Below, in pieces: positions 7,586 to 15,660 of a stretch of DNA of 32,336 bases. The first letter of the stretch is position 1; each line of letters starts with the position of its first letter. The DNA comes from an uncultured Pseudomonadota bacterium. Lineage in GTDB: Bacteria; Myxococcota_A; Bradymonadia; Bradymonadales; Bradymonadaceae. The notes under the pieces are model-generated. The model saw only the letters and a program-made list of their open reading frames with translations. It was not told where the DNA came from and did not search any database. The stretch spans positions 1 to 32,336 of the forward strand of contig CATLTV010000042.1 of NCBI GenBank assembly GCA_950059285.1, given 5' to 3'. Made by a program: the position numbers and the translations under genes.

Positions 7586-10000
7586 TTGCTTGATTATGGT
7601 CACAACTGGACACAAGATGAAACCCTTCACTTTGTCGAACACTGTTACGATCGTGACACGCTCCTCATCACACTCTTGAACTATGCAGAAGCATGGCTCG
7701 CTGGCCGCATGATTTGTGTGGTCGCACATGAACACTTGCAGCCGTTTAAAACACAAGGCTGGTCAGGGTGGGGGACCGATGAAGAAATCTCTGCATCAAT
7801 GGTCAAGCAACGTGTCACCCTTGATGATAGCCCCCTCCTTGAAGCCATTATCGAGCAGGGGAGCTACACTGTCAGCTCAACCTCCGAGCTGGGCTTTGAC
7901 ACCATCTTCTCTGCAGCGAGTGTGCTCCCTCCTGATGATCTTATTATCGTTCCCTTGCAGCTTGCGCGCCGCACCAAGATGCTCCTCATCGGTGAATCCA
8001 AACAGGCCACGCTCGACTTGATGGAGTTCTCCAAGAACCTCCGTCCTCTGGTGGATGTCTCGGATGCTGTCGCAGTTCAACTTGAACGTATCATCAAACT
8101 CTCCAAGACCAAGCAACTCCCACCTGTCGAGGAGAGAATTCCCGACCTCCCCGAACGTATCAGCACTGCATTCTCAACCCCCTCCGCAGCAAGCATCGTC
8201 GAAGAGGAGGCCACACCTCCACAACTTCAAGTGTCCACCACACAACAAAACATGGGCATTGAGGTTCCTCGAAAGACACAACCTATTCGTATCCAACAAC
8301 ACACCTCCGAGCTGAGCGCGCTCTTTGATAACAGCCTCAACGCTGGCAGGGAACATATCGAGGAGCACTCGAAAGAAAGTTCCACACATATGGGAACACC
8401 TCTGCAAATGATCAAGGAAGGGATGAGCATCGACATCATGGGGATTAACACTCCTCCAGTGCTCGACAAGAGCACTCTCGAAAAGCTCCCCGACTCTCCT
8501 TATGAAGAGGCACGCGAAGACATCGCAGTCGCCACACCTCAACTTGAAAAGCGACACACCGAAACCAAGGAACTTGAAGGCGTCTCGATTATCGAGCCCA
8601 TTGGGCTCCATGATCAACGCCGCGCGAAACGCACTCTGATGGGTGGATTCTCCATTGAGGACATCAAACGCGCCCAGGCTCGTTTTGAAGAGGAAGAATC
8701 TCAACCAATTATCAATCGCAACAAGAAGGCATCCAAAACCATCCCAGGTATCTCCATCCCCAAAGCGCAGGTCCTTAAAAGGCGTAAACGCTCCGATGAC
8801 ATGGAGCCCGAAGATGAGACAACCTCAACACATGTCGCCAATGAGAGCGATGATTACTCCAATAACCCCACGCTCAAAGTACAGGCAGTCTCAGCACAAC
8901 AAGCTGCCCAGGACAGGTTTACACGTGATCAACAACGCACCACAGTAAAGAGGCGTGCCCAGAATGAAGTGATCATCACTCCCGTGGTAGAACCACTGCA
9001 AAGCGTGGACCCTGAACAATTGAGCTCCTCGCACAGCACCAAGAAGATGCAAGCTGTGATTCCTCCGCCCATTCCAGGCTCTCAATCACAGGCCGACGAT
9101 ACACGCGAAATGCAGCGTGCTGATTTCCCCATGGAAGTCAGCCAATCTAGCAAAAACTGGGCAATCCTCTTCACCAAGCTCGAAAGCAAAGACAAACAAA
9201 TCGCCTACAGTGTGGTCAAGGAGTTTGAACCTGACCCCATCGTCCTGATTCGTCTTGAAGAGATCTTTCCGGGGCGCCTTTATGTGGACCGTTATCAATG
9301 GACTGTGGATACACTCCCTCCCATTGATAAACATGGTCCTGTCCTCGCTGCGCTCAATCATCTTGGCGAACAAGCATCTCCTGTGCTCGTCGAAATGATG
9401 CGCGCTGAGAGCATTGAGCTTCGCTTCTATGCGACATACATCCTCTCACTTCACCCCGTCTATGAAGCGCGCGACGCGTTCCTTGAGCGCATCTTTGACC
9501 GCGATCTTCAAACACGACAACTGGCAGGGCAGGGGCTCGTCAAGCTTTCACAAATGCACGCCAAGCTCGCCCCTGAACTTGTACCTTACCTCGCCAAGGT
9601 CGTCGCAGAGCACAACGACGACTTCCAGGTTGAAATTGCCGCCCATATCCTCGGCGAGCTGCGCTCACCACTGGCGCTTACACCCTTGATGAATGTCCTT
9701 GATTTGAATAAGGGCCGCGTCAAACAAACGATTCATACTGCGCTCACCAAAATTGCTCTTCAACCTCTCCCTGCGGCGACTGTAGCGTGGCGCACCTGGT
9801 ATCAAAACTCTCACAAGGAAGAACGCAGACAGTGGATTCTCAACGCCATGGTCAGCAACTCGGAACTTGTCCGTAAGACCGTCGCCCATGAACTCTCCTT
9901 GCTCCCAAATCTCTCCACCAGCTACTCACCCAACGCACCCATGCACGTGCGTTCACGAGCACAACAAGAGGTCGATCACTGGTTCCAACACCGCACGTGA
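7586..10000 (+). CDS. GAF-like domain plus HEAT-repeat protein
   Basis: The 804-residue protein is in three parts. Residues 1-185 form an alpha/beta domain (LDDSPLLEAIIEQGSYTV, DLIIVPLQLARRTKMLLIG) with the pattern of GAF-like sensor domains seen in myxobacterial signalling proteins. Residues 190-515 are polar, rich in Ser, Gln, Glu and Lys, and probably disordered. Residues 520-800 form an alpha-helical array of HEAT-type repeats (ALNHLGEQASPVLVEMM; HILGELRSPLALTPLMNVL), likely a protein-binding scaffold. No membrane segments or enzyme motifs are seen. TTG at 7586 is the first possible start after the in-frame TAG at 7547 and has a GAGAG upstream; the start is therefore tentative. The gene ends 8 bases before the parS-centred palindrome. 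Confidence 0.65.
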   Translation: MLDYGHNWTQDETLHFVEHCYDRDTLLITLLNYAEAWLAGRMICVVAHEHLQPFKTQGWSGWGTDEEISASMVKQRVTLDDSPLLEAIIEQGSYTVSSTSELGFDTIFSAASVLPPDDLIIVPLQLARRTKMLLIGESKQATLDLMEFSKNLRPLVDVSDAVAVQLERIIKLSKTKQLPPVEERIPDLPERISTAFSTPSAASIVEEEATPPQLQVSTTQQNMGIEVPRKTQPIRIQQHTSELSALFDNSLNAGREHIEEHSKESSTHMGTPLQMIKEGMSIDIMGINTPPVLDKSTLEKLPDSPYEEAREDIAVATPQLEKRHTETKELEGVSIIEPIGLHDQRRAKRTLMGGFSIEDIKRAQARFEEEESQPIINRNKKASKTIPGISIPKAQVLKRRKRSDDMEPEDETTSTHVANESDDYSNNPTLKVQAVSAQQAAQDRFTRDQQRTTVKRRAQNEVIITPVVEPLQSVDPEQLSSSHSTKKMQAVIPPPIPGSQSQADDTREMQRADFPMEVSQSSKNWAILFTKLESKDKQIAYSVVKEFEPDPIVLIRLEEIFPGRLYVDRYQWTVDTLPPIDKHGPVLAALNHLGEQASPVLVEMMRAESIELRFYATYILSLHPVYEARDAFLERIFDRDLQTRQLAGQGLVKLSQMHAKLAPELVPYLAKVVAEHNDDFQVEIAAHILGELRSPLALTPLMNVLDLNKGRVKQTIHTALTKIALQPLPAATVAWRTWYQNSHKEERRQWILNAMVSNSELVRKTVAHELSLLPNLSTSYSPNAPMHVRSRAQQEVDHWFQHRT

Positions 10001-10007
10001 AACACCA

Positions 10008-10079
10008 TCATGAAACACAAAAAGAAGAGGGCCAATGTTTCACGTGAAACATTGGCCCTCTTCTTTTTGTGTTTCATGA
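10008..10079. terminator. 72-bp perfect palindrome: bidirectional terminator centred on parS
   Basis: The 36 bases at 10008-10043 are the exact reverse complement of 10044-10079, with no spacer. The outer arms carry AAAAAGAAGAGGGCC and GGCCCTCTTCTTTTT, which act as a GC-rich stem with U-tract on either strand, between two convergent genes. The innermost 16 bp are parS 3. Confidence 0.85.
10036..10051. promoter_or_regulatory. parS site 3 (centre of terminator palindrome)
   Basis: Perfect TGTTTCACGTGAAACA located at the dyad of the 72-bp palindrome. In duplex DNA it is a ParB site; in RNA or extruded DNA it would be the tip of the hairpin. Confidence 0.92.
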
Positions 10080-10091
10080 CATAACAAAAAC

Positions 10092-12713
10092 CTACACTGT
10101 CATGCGCTCCACAGTGATAATTCCTGTCTCTCCATCGACCGTTAACCAGTCACCATCCTCAATCACATCCAACGCCTGAGAGACATTGGCGACCACAGGA
10201 ATGCCATACTCACGTGCAACCACACAGGCATGACTTAATGGCCCTCCAAGGCTCATTACGACACCTCCAGCAGACAAAAACAGAGGAGTCCAGCCCACAT
10301 CCGCATAAGGCACCACCAGAATATCACCATGACCCAGCTTTGCGCGCTGTGATGGATCAGTCAAAAGACGCGCCACTCCAGAGACGTGGCCCTTGCTCCC
10401 CGCAAGTCCATACAATGTCCAGCGCTTGAGCTCTGATGATGCTGAACGCTCAACATCCTGCTCAGGAACCCTGTCCAGGGCAATAATCCTCCCATTCTGG
10501 CTTAAAAACGATCCTGGAGGGTCAGGAAGATCACGCTGATGCTCGTAAATTACCTTCCTCACCAGCGTGAGCATGCGAAAACGCTCCGCAAATGAGGCGT
10601 CATCTGGCTTCTCTAACCACTCCCATAGCTCCTCCATCTGCAAGAAAAAGACGTCCTCCTTGCTCGCCAGAGCCCCCTGACGCACCAACCGCGCACCACA
10701 CTCCAACACCAACACACGGTACATATCAAGCGCATCCACCACCAGTGCCCTCAGAGACTCTCGACGTTGTGCGCTCCTCCTTACAAGCGTGAGAAACTTC
10801 CTGAATACAGGCCTCATCGCCCCCGAAAACATCCCGCGAATCACGGCATCTTTCTCGTCTCGACGCGCCTGTTTCTCACGCTCAAGCTCTCGTTGTGTCA
10901 CCAAAGAAGGGGCGTTCACAAAGCTCTTGAGCACATCAAAGATAAATGTGGTGTCCTCTCTCCATCGAGGTGTTGAAAGCTCCGCCTCACGTGGTGCTCG
11001 ATGCCCGTACAACGCACGAAACTTCTCAAGCTCAACCATAAACTGCGCCACATCTGCACGATCACGCTCGTGTTTCAGGTGCTCATACAACGCGCCAGAA
11101 GCATGCTCTGCAATCGTCTCACGTAAGTACAGGGAACGCCTCACCAGACGGCCCAATCTCAAAAGCTCCAACCCAGGCTCGGCGCTCTTGACCTCCAACC
11201 CTCCCATTAAATTCTGCTCGAGACTGGTCAGCTCATCATCCCCACTCCAGAAACGTATCACCTCCCTCATCACAATATAGAGAAGCAAGAAGTTACTACT
11301 CGCAGAGAGCATCACCAAACCATTACGATCAAAGAGTTGCTCTGTCTTTTGAAAGGTTGCCTTTAACTCTCTTGCGCTCAAACGGCTGTAATCATTTAGA
11401 AAAAAGTCATCTCTTTGACGGGCAAAATAACGCTCCCACAACATCGACAGGGCAGGGCTACCCAGCTGAGAAGACGCTATCTTGAGCGCAGTCCAGGGAA
11501 GCTTGACCATAAACTTCACCCTGCTTCCACCTCCCTGATTCGTCCCCTTGACCTCGTCTACACCGCCTCCTCCTGCAAGCTCGAACAGGACTTCGGGACG
11601 CAGCAAGGGCACCGCGCTGGCAATCTCCATGAATTGCGTCAGGTTCAGATAAACCCTCCCATGAAAACCTCGTACAAGCTCCACATCCTCGGGAACAACA
11701 AGCCCAAGGCTCTTGAATGCTTGCTCAAATCCCTTCTTGCTGAAACGGTGAATCACACTCCAGGTCAAGGGCGTCCCCACACCTGGTAGAGCCTCTCCTA
11801 CATTGGCGTTGGTATACACCTCTGCGCGACCCTCAACCGCTTCAATTCCCTCATGGACAAGCTTCAGTGGGCGCAACTGCAACACATAAAGCGTTCCCTC
11901 CACGGCATTGACTCCTCCCTGCACAAATGCCCACTCAATATCGTGCCCCCAACCCTCAAGAGAAGGGGAGTTGGCCTCAACGTGGTCCGCAAGATCAAGC
12001 AATTGCGTCAGCCAATGCTCCTGAAGCTCACCATCTTCCCCTCCTTTTTTACTGCGTGTGTAACGCGACTTCGCCTCAATAAAGTATGTCGTCGCATCCT
12101 GAGAACCATCCACCACAGCGGTGCCAAGGCCCTCAGCGCTACTAATCACCCTGATTTTATCGTGGGAAAGTTGCTCTGGATCACGTGAAAACATCACGCC
12201 TGCTCTGCTTGGCGTGAGCATCGGTTGAATCACAACTCCCATCCCGGAAGGAACCAACGATGCCCCGGATTTGTCGCGGTAAAGCAACACATGGTCCTCA
12301 AAAGCACTGACCCAGACGTCTCGAATCGCCTGACAGAGCCCCTCCAGGCCTGTGATTTGGTGCAGACTTAAATGCTGACCAGCAAAGCTGAAGTCATGCC
12401 CATCCTCATCCTTGCCCGAACTACGCACGCACCAGAACACATTGTCATGGCGCTGCAACCACTCGGAGAGCTCCTGAACCAGAGGCTCTGCTAACTTTGC
12501 CTTGTGAATGCAATCCCTTAATACATTGATATTGCTTGATTTTCCAAGCGCATCACGAACCACATCCTCAAAGCATGATATCTTCACACACAGGGTAGGG
12601 GGGATGTTTACGCCCATGTGCTGTAATGCATATAACCCTCTGGCCTTCCCCCCTAACTGAGCCACATCCGATTCAGGGAGCCTTCCTGTAAGCTCCACAG
12701 TCCACACGCCCAT
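10092..12713 (-). CDS. PEP-synthase / rifampin-phosphotransferase-like enzyme
   Basis: The 873-residue protein has an N-terminal ATP-grasp domain of the PPDK/PEP-synthase type (about 1-300; GGKARGLYAL, CVRSSGKDEDG, VMFSRDPE, SSAEGLGTAVVDG), a long divergent helical middle (about 310-760), and a C-terminal swivelling phosphohistidine domain. In the last domain GGPLSHACVVAREYGIP carries the catalytic His at about residue 828. It lacks the TIM-barrel PEP/pyruvate domain of true PpsA. Order and length match rifampin phosphotransferases (about 865 residues, His near 825), which move a phosphate from ATP to a small molecule. The substrate here cannot be told from the sequence. The ATG at 12713 has AGGAGG seven bases upstream and shares one base with the cutA stop (TGATG), so it is coupled to cutA and the upstream tetR. 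Confidence 0.75.
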   Translation of the reverse strand: MGVWTVELTGRLPESDVAQLGGKARGLYALQHMGVNIPPTLCVKISCFEDVVRDALGKSSNINVLRDCIHKAKLAEPLVQELSEWLQRHDNVFWCVRSSGKDEDGHDFSFAGQHLSLHQITGLEGLCQAIRDVWVSAFEDHVLLYRDKSGASLVPSGMGVVIQPMLTPSRAGVMFSRDPEQLSHDKIRVISSAEGLGTAVVDGSQDATTYFIEAKSRYTRSKKGGEDGELQEHWLTQLLDLADHVEANSPSLEGWGHDIEWAFVQGGVNAVEGTLYVLQLRPLKLVHEGIEAVEGRAEVYTNANVGEALPGVGTPLTWSVIHRFSKKGFEQAFKSLGLVVPEDVELVRGFHGRVYLNLTQFMEIASAVPLLRPEVLFELAGGGGVDEVKGTNQGGGSRVKFMVKLPWTALKIASSQLGSPALSMLWERYFARQRDDFFLNDYSRLSARELKATFQKTEQLFDRNGLVMLSASSNFLLLYIVMREVIRFWSGDDELTSLEQNLMGGLEVKSAEPGLELLRLGRLVRRSLYLRETIAEHASGALYEHLKHERDRADVAQFMVELEKFRALYGHRAPREAELSTPRWREDTTFIFDVLKSFVNAPSLVTQRELEREKQARRDEKDAVIRGMFSGAMRPVFRKFLTLVRRSAQRRESLRALVVDALDMYRVLVLECGARLVRQGALASKEDVFFLQMEELWEWLEKPDDASFAERFRMLTLVRKVIYEHQRDLPDPPGSFLSQNGRIIALDRVPEQDVERSASSELKRWTLYGLAGSKGHVSGVARLLTDPSQRAKLGHGDILVVPYADVGWTPLFLSAGGVVMSLGGPLSHACVVAREYGIPVVANVSQALDVIEDGDWLTVDGETGIITVERMTV

Positions 12714-13087
12714 CAGGTCTCCTCCTGCTGTGTCACATCGTGTACCCAGGAGACATAACTGCTGGAAGCAATATCAGGGCGAAACACAAGGATTTCAGGC
12801 ACATCATAAGGATGTAGCTCATGAAGTCTGTCCAGACACCTGGAGAGAGAAGACGAAGAGGTCTTGATGTACATCAAGACCTCTTCGTCTTTTACGACCT
12901 TGCCCTCCCAGTAATAAATGCTCTGTACCTTGGGTAATTTACTCACACAGGCCGCCAACTTTTCAGCAATCAGGCGGTGTGCAAGTGACGTCGAGGCGGT
13001 CTCTGGAGCGCTGGTCAAAATAAGAAAGAGACCTGCATCTGGAGAGTCGGACTGCTGTTCAAAAAGAGATGAGAAGAGGGGGTTCAT
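12713..13087 (-). CDS. cutA: CutA1 divalent-ion tolerance protein
   Basis: CutA1 proteins are small ferredoxin-like trimers linked to copper and other divalent-ion tolerance. The 124-residue product contains the family hallmarks in order: LAHRLIAEKLAACVSKLP, SIYYWEGKV, DEEVLMYIKT, and LHPYDVPEILVF. The length is typical. The ATG at 13087 has AGGA eight bases upstream and is preferred over the TTG at 13090. It lies between a tetR gene and the phosphotransferase-like gene on the same strand. An oddity: a 42-bp perfect palindrome (12850-12891) is embedded in the coding sequence at the EEVLMYIKT segment; that protein segment aligns to CutA without a gap, so it does not look like an insertion. Confidence 0.9.
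   Translation of the reverse strand: MNPLFSSLFEQQSDSPDAGLFLILTSAPETASTSLAHRLIAEKLAACVSKLPKVQSIYYWEGKVVKDEEVLMYIKTSSSSLSRCLDRLHELHPYDVPEILVFRPDIASSSYVSWVHDVTQQEET
12850..12891. repeat. 42-bp perfect palindrome inside cutA
   Basis: The 21 bases at 12850-12870 are the exact reverse complement of 12871-12891 with no spacer (dyad at TGT|ACA). It is followed by TTTTA on the plus strand and by a pyrimidine-rich TCTTCTCTCTCC run on the minus (coding) strand, so it could act as a pause or attenuator inside the operon. Confidence 0.85.
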
Positions 13088-13121
13088 CAATCACATCCTG
13101 AGACAAATATAGTTTTTTTGC

Positions 13122-13790
13122 TTATTCTTTGGGCAGAGAAGCCGACGCAATAGGCTGTTCTGTACCTGACAAAAACAGCTCCACAAGGTGCTCCACAAGC
13201 TCAAGAGGCTCAATATCTGCGCCAAAACTCTGGTGCACCACATGCTCCGAGATGATGCGCTCGACCTGGCCAATCGTGCCAAACGCAAGAATCTTGAAGT
13301 TCATCGCCTGAATCAGGCCACGTTCACACAAGATACGGTTAAATGTGGTGAGCATCAGGCCCAGCGTATCGTAGAAATCGCGCAGTTTTTCATCAAACTC
13401 GCGGGTAGAACTGAGCGCTTCCTTGAAGAAAATCGTGGTCATGGCAGGGTTCTGAATCAAGACCTCGGTAAGCATCAAACCCACGCGGGTGAGCTCCTCG
13501 CGCAAGTGCTGGCGAGTCTCCAGAGAGGCAGGCTCCCAGTTCGCAACTGTCTCCACGACGAGTTGCATGAAATCATCCAGAAGCTCGCCAAAAATCTGAT
13601 CTTTTCCCTTGAAGTAGAGATAAAACGTGCCCTGAGCAACGCCCACGCTCTTCACAATATCGGACACCTTTGCGCCATGGTATCCCTTGTCCGCAAAGAC
13701 GCTAATCGCCGCCTCTTTCAAAGCATCTCGACGCTCATCTCGACGCTCCTGACGACTCTTCTTACGGCTGCTTTTCTCGGATTCAGCCAC
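13122..13790 (-). CDS. TetR-family transcriptional regulator
   Basis: The 222-residue protein has a basic N-terminal tail (SSRKKSRQERRDERRDAL), a TetR helix-turn-helix (about 20-65; FADKGYHGAKVSDIVKSVGVAQGTFYLYFKGKDQIF), and a helical ligand-binding domain for the rest. The start is the GTG at 13790, with GGAGG five bases upstream; a TTG at 13802 overlaps that site. Only 34 bases separate its stop from cutA, so it is the first gene of a tetR-cutA-phosphotransferase unit and probably controls it. The ligand is unknown. A second tetR lies divergent across about 290 bases. Confidence 0.85.
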   Translation of the reverse strand: MAESEKSSRKKSRQERRDERRDALKEAAISVFADKGYHGAKVSDIVKSVGVAQGTFYLYFKGKDQIFGELLDDFMQLVVETVANWEPASLETRQHLREELTRVGLMLTEVLIQNPAMTTIFFKEALSSTREFDEKLRDFYDTLGLMLTTFNRILCERGLIQAMNFKILAFGTIGQVERIISEHVVHQSFGADIEPLELVEHLVELFLSGTEQPIASASLPKE

Positions 13791-14084
13791 GTGCACCTCC
13801 AAACTTGCAAAAACTCGTTAAAACACTTTGATTCCCCCACAACATAGGCAACCTGGCTGTACACAATACACACCAGAGAGCCCATACATCAAAGGGATCT
13901 GATCAGTGTTACCATGCTCGCGATCGTGTGTCCATGAAGGGGTCATAAGGACCATGGTCGATGAACATAAACACGAAAAAGAAAGGGGATACAAGGCTTC
14001 ACGTGAGCTGTAGAAATCTGCTATCAAGGAGGCGTTCTTACCAGGAACGTCCACCCCGATATTGCAGCAGAGGAACCAGGCATC

Positions 14085-14699
14085 ATGGCCACAACGACCA
14101 CCAAGAGACTCCCTGCACACGAGCGCAGAATTCAAATCCTGAAGAGCGCCATTCATGTCTTTGCAGAACACACCTACCATGGCGCGACGACCAAAAAGAT
14201 CGCCGAAGAAGCAGGCGTCACCGAGGCGCTCATTTACCGTTATTTTGGCTCAAAACGCCTCCTGTTTACCGAGGCTATTGATGTCACCTCAGCACGTATT
14301 GTGAGAGGTCTTCAACGTGTCATCTCTGCACATCCCTCCGATCCAGAGGTAGGATTACGCGCATGTCTGGCCTACTACATCCACCTCCTTGAGAGCAGTA
14401 CAGACTCGGCCAAAATGCTTTTTCTGGTGCTCGCCGAGCTCGATCATCAGGACGTTCGAGACGCCTTTTTACCCCACCAGGATGAGGTCCTGAGGACGCT
14501 TAGCGACACCATTCAAAGCTGGCAAGAACAGAACTTACTTAGCCACGACTTTCACACACAAAGCGCCGCATGGTTGGCCTTCGGAAGTTACATCATTCTG
14601 GCGCTCGTCAAACACTCCCATGGCACGATTAAACTCGACGTGGACCAGGCCATGGGGCTTGTCTCTCCATACATAAAAAAGAGCCCAGATAGGTCTTGA
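14085..14699 (+). CDS. TetR-family transcriptional regulator
   Basis: The 204-residue protein has an N-terminal helix-turn-helix (about 15-60; HVFAEHTYHGATTKKIAEEAGVTEALIYRYFGSK) and a TetR C-terminal helical domain with an acidic and hydrophobic pocket region. The ATG at 14085 has AGGAACC upstream. It is divergent from the other tetR and ends just before a symmetric terminator at 14733-14770, so it seems to be a single-gene unit. It is not a close copy of its neighbour. It is the last gene before the proposed origin. Target and ligand are unknown. Confidence 0.85.
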   Translation: MATTTTKRLPAHERRIQILKSAIHVFAEHTYHGATTKKIAEEAGVTEALIYRYFGSKRLLFTEAIDVTSARIVRGLQRVISAHPSDPEVGLRACLAYYIHLLESSTDSAKMLFLVLAELDHQDVRDAFLPHQDEVLRTLSDTIQSWQEQNLLSHDFHTQSAAWLAFGSYIILALVKHSHGTIKLDVDQAMGLVSPYIKKSPDRS

Positions 14700-14732
14700 T
14701 CATAGCGTCTACCAACGCATCAATCGTCCTCA

Positions 14733-14770
14733 AAAAGAGCCCCCATATCGTACGATATGGGGGCTCTTTT
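14733..14770. terminator. 38-bp perfect palindromic terminator, no loop
   Basis: AAAAGAGCCCCCATATCGT (14733-14751) is the exact reverse complement of 14752-14770; the arms end in A-tract and T-tract. Strong bidirectional terminator marking the left border of the gene-free origin region. Confidence 0.88.
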
Positions 14771-15391
14771 ACATTTTATTTTTGGCACGTATTTCACGAT
14801 CCGAGAGCACATCACAGGTCAGAGATCACCTATTTTTTGCGCCATACGGGACCAAAAACCCTCAAAAAACACCACATTTCATATTATAATTCAAAACCTT
14901 AGACCACTAATTTTAAATCTCATATCTACCCCTCAAGAAAGAGATCTGATCAAAGCGTAAAAAAGATCTCAAAAAACTTTCAAGACAGGCGCCAATATGT
15001 CACCCTCAAGAGGCGTTCAAGGGGAGCATTCTCCAAGTGGTTTCATATAAATACGCACTCCCCCTCTTTTTCAAAATGGGGACACACGAACGTCCATGCG
15101 TCCGACGCATACATTCCTCGATGCGTTATTCATATAAAACATACCGCATGCACCAGACGCATAACCCAATCAAGAAACAGGGGTCAGGAGAACGCCTCCC
15201 ACCCACAATCTTGATCATAATGGGGGCGCCTCACACATGATCAGGCGCATTCTTTGAAAACCTGGCGATTATCAGTCCTGACGCGCATACGCGGTTTTTC
15301 GTGGCGTTGCTCAAAAACAACCCACAGCCACCAATCTCTAAAATGCGCATAAACACAGGCCGAAACGAGTTAAATACCGATCGGTTTAAAA
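14771..15391. other. Gene-free left flank of the proposed origin
   Basis: No gene is supported here. The left half is A/T-rich (14830-14960). Near 15096-15165 there are several ATGCGT/ACGCAT words in both orientations, including the palindrome ATGCGTCCGACGCAT at 15096-15110, ATGCGTTAT at 15121 and ACGCATAAC at 15157. ORFs of 60-68 codons exist but lack ribosome sites and recognisable sequence. Confidence 0.5.
15096..15165. repeat. Cluster of ATGCGT/ACGCAT words
   Basis: ATGCGT occurs at 15096 and 15121 and ACGCAT at 15105 and 15157, twice in inverted arrangement. They might bind an origin regulator or be chance. Seen in sequence; function inferred weakly. Confidence 0.35.
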
Positions 15392-15660
15392 CTTTCCACA
15401 GGCCCGAGAGAACGAAAAGGCAGCCTGTGGAAAACTTGTGAACAGGATTGTGACTCGTGTGTGGTTCTTGTTGTGTAAATCCTATGAAAAATGATCAAGG
15501 CATTCTTCCACATCTTTGATCACAACACTTTCCACAGCTTCCTGTGGAAAAAATTACCCCTTAAAAATCAGGCTTTTCACAGAGTTTTCCACATTTCCAC
15601 AGCCCCTACTAGTTCTACTAAATCAAAAATAAATTATTCTTCTTTCTATTCTTATTAGCT
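15392..15660. other. Chromosomal replication origin (oriC), core
   Basis: Seven DnaA-box-like 9-mers lie in 210 bases: CTTTCCACA 15392-15400 and 15528-15536, TCTTCCACA 15504-15512, TTTTCCACA 15585-15593, ATTTCCACA 15593-15601 (plus strand), and TGTGGAAAA 15426-15434 and 15543-15551 (minus). TTTTCCACA differs from the classical TTATCCACA by one base and is used as the box in several bacteria. The last two boxes overlap by one base and point into a GC-rich spacer (GCCC), DnaA-trios (15606-15623), and an A/T-rich tract to 15660 that would be the unwinding element. With dnaN 640 bases downstream and four parS sites within 12 kb, an origin is the best explanation. dnaA is not in the window. Confidence 0.8.
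15606..15623 (+). promoter_or_regulatory. DnaA-trio element
   Basis: CTACTAGTTCTACTAAAT directly follows the last DnaA box after four spacer bases (GCCC). Read on the opposite strand 3' to 5' it is GAT-GAT-CAA-GAT-GAT-TTA, the repeated triplet that guides DnaA onto single-stranded DNA at the basal unwinding system described for Bacillus subtilis. The A/T-rich tract follows immediately. Confidence 0.7.

Noticed and set aside
12185-12200. TCACGTGAAAACA as a fifth parS
   Set aside because: Only 12 of 16 positions match. Similar CACGTG words near 9994, 10209 and 13990 match even less well; only the four perfect sites are called.
14696-15240. ORFs of 60-68 codons between the second tetR and the origin
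   Set aside because: No ribosome sites, no family signature, and they overlap palindromes and origin sequence.
14947-15522. Five TGATCA words near the origin, suggestive of a GATC-methylation signal
   Set aside because: TGATCA and TTGATCAA are frequent elsewhere in the window, including within genes, so the local count is weak evidence.
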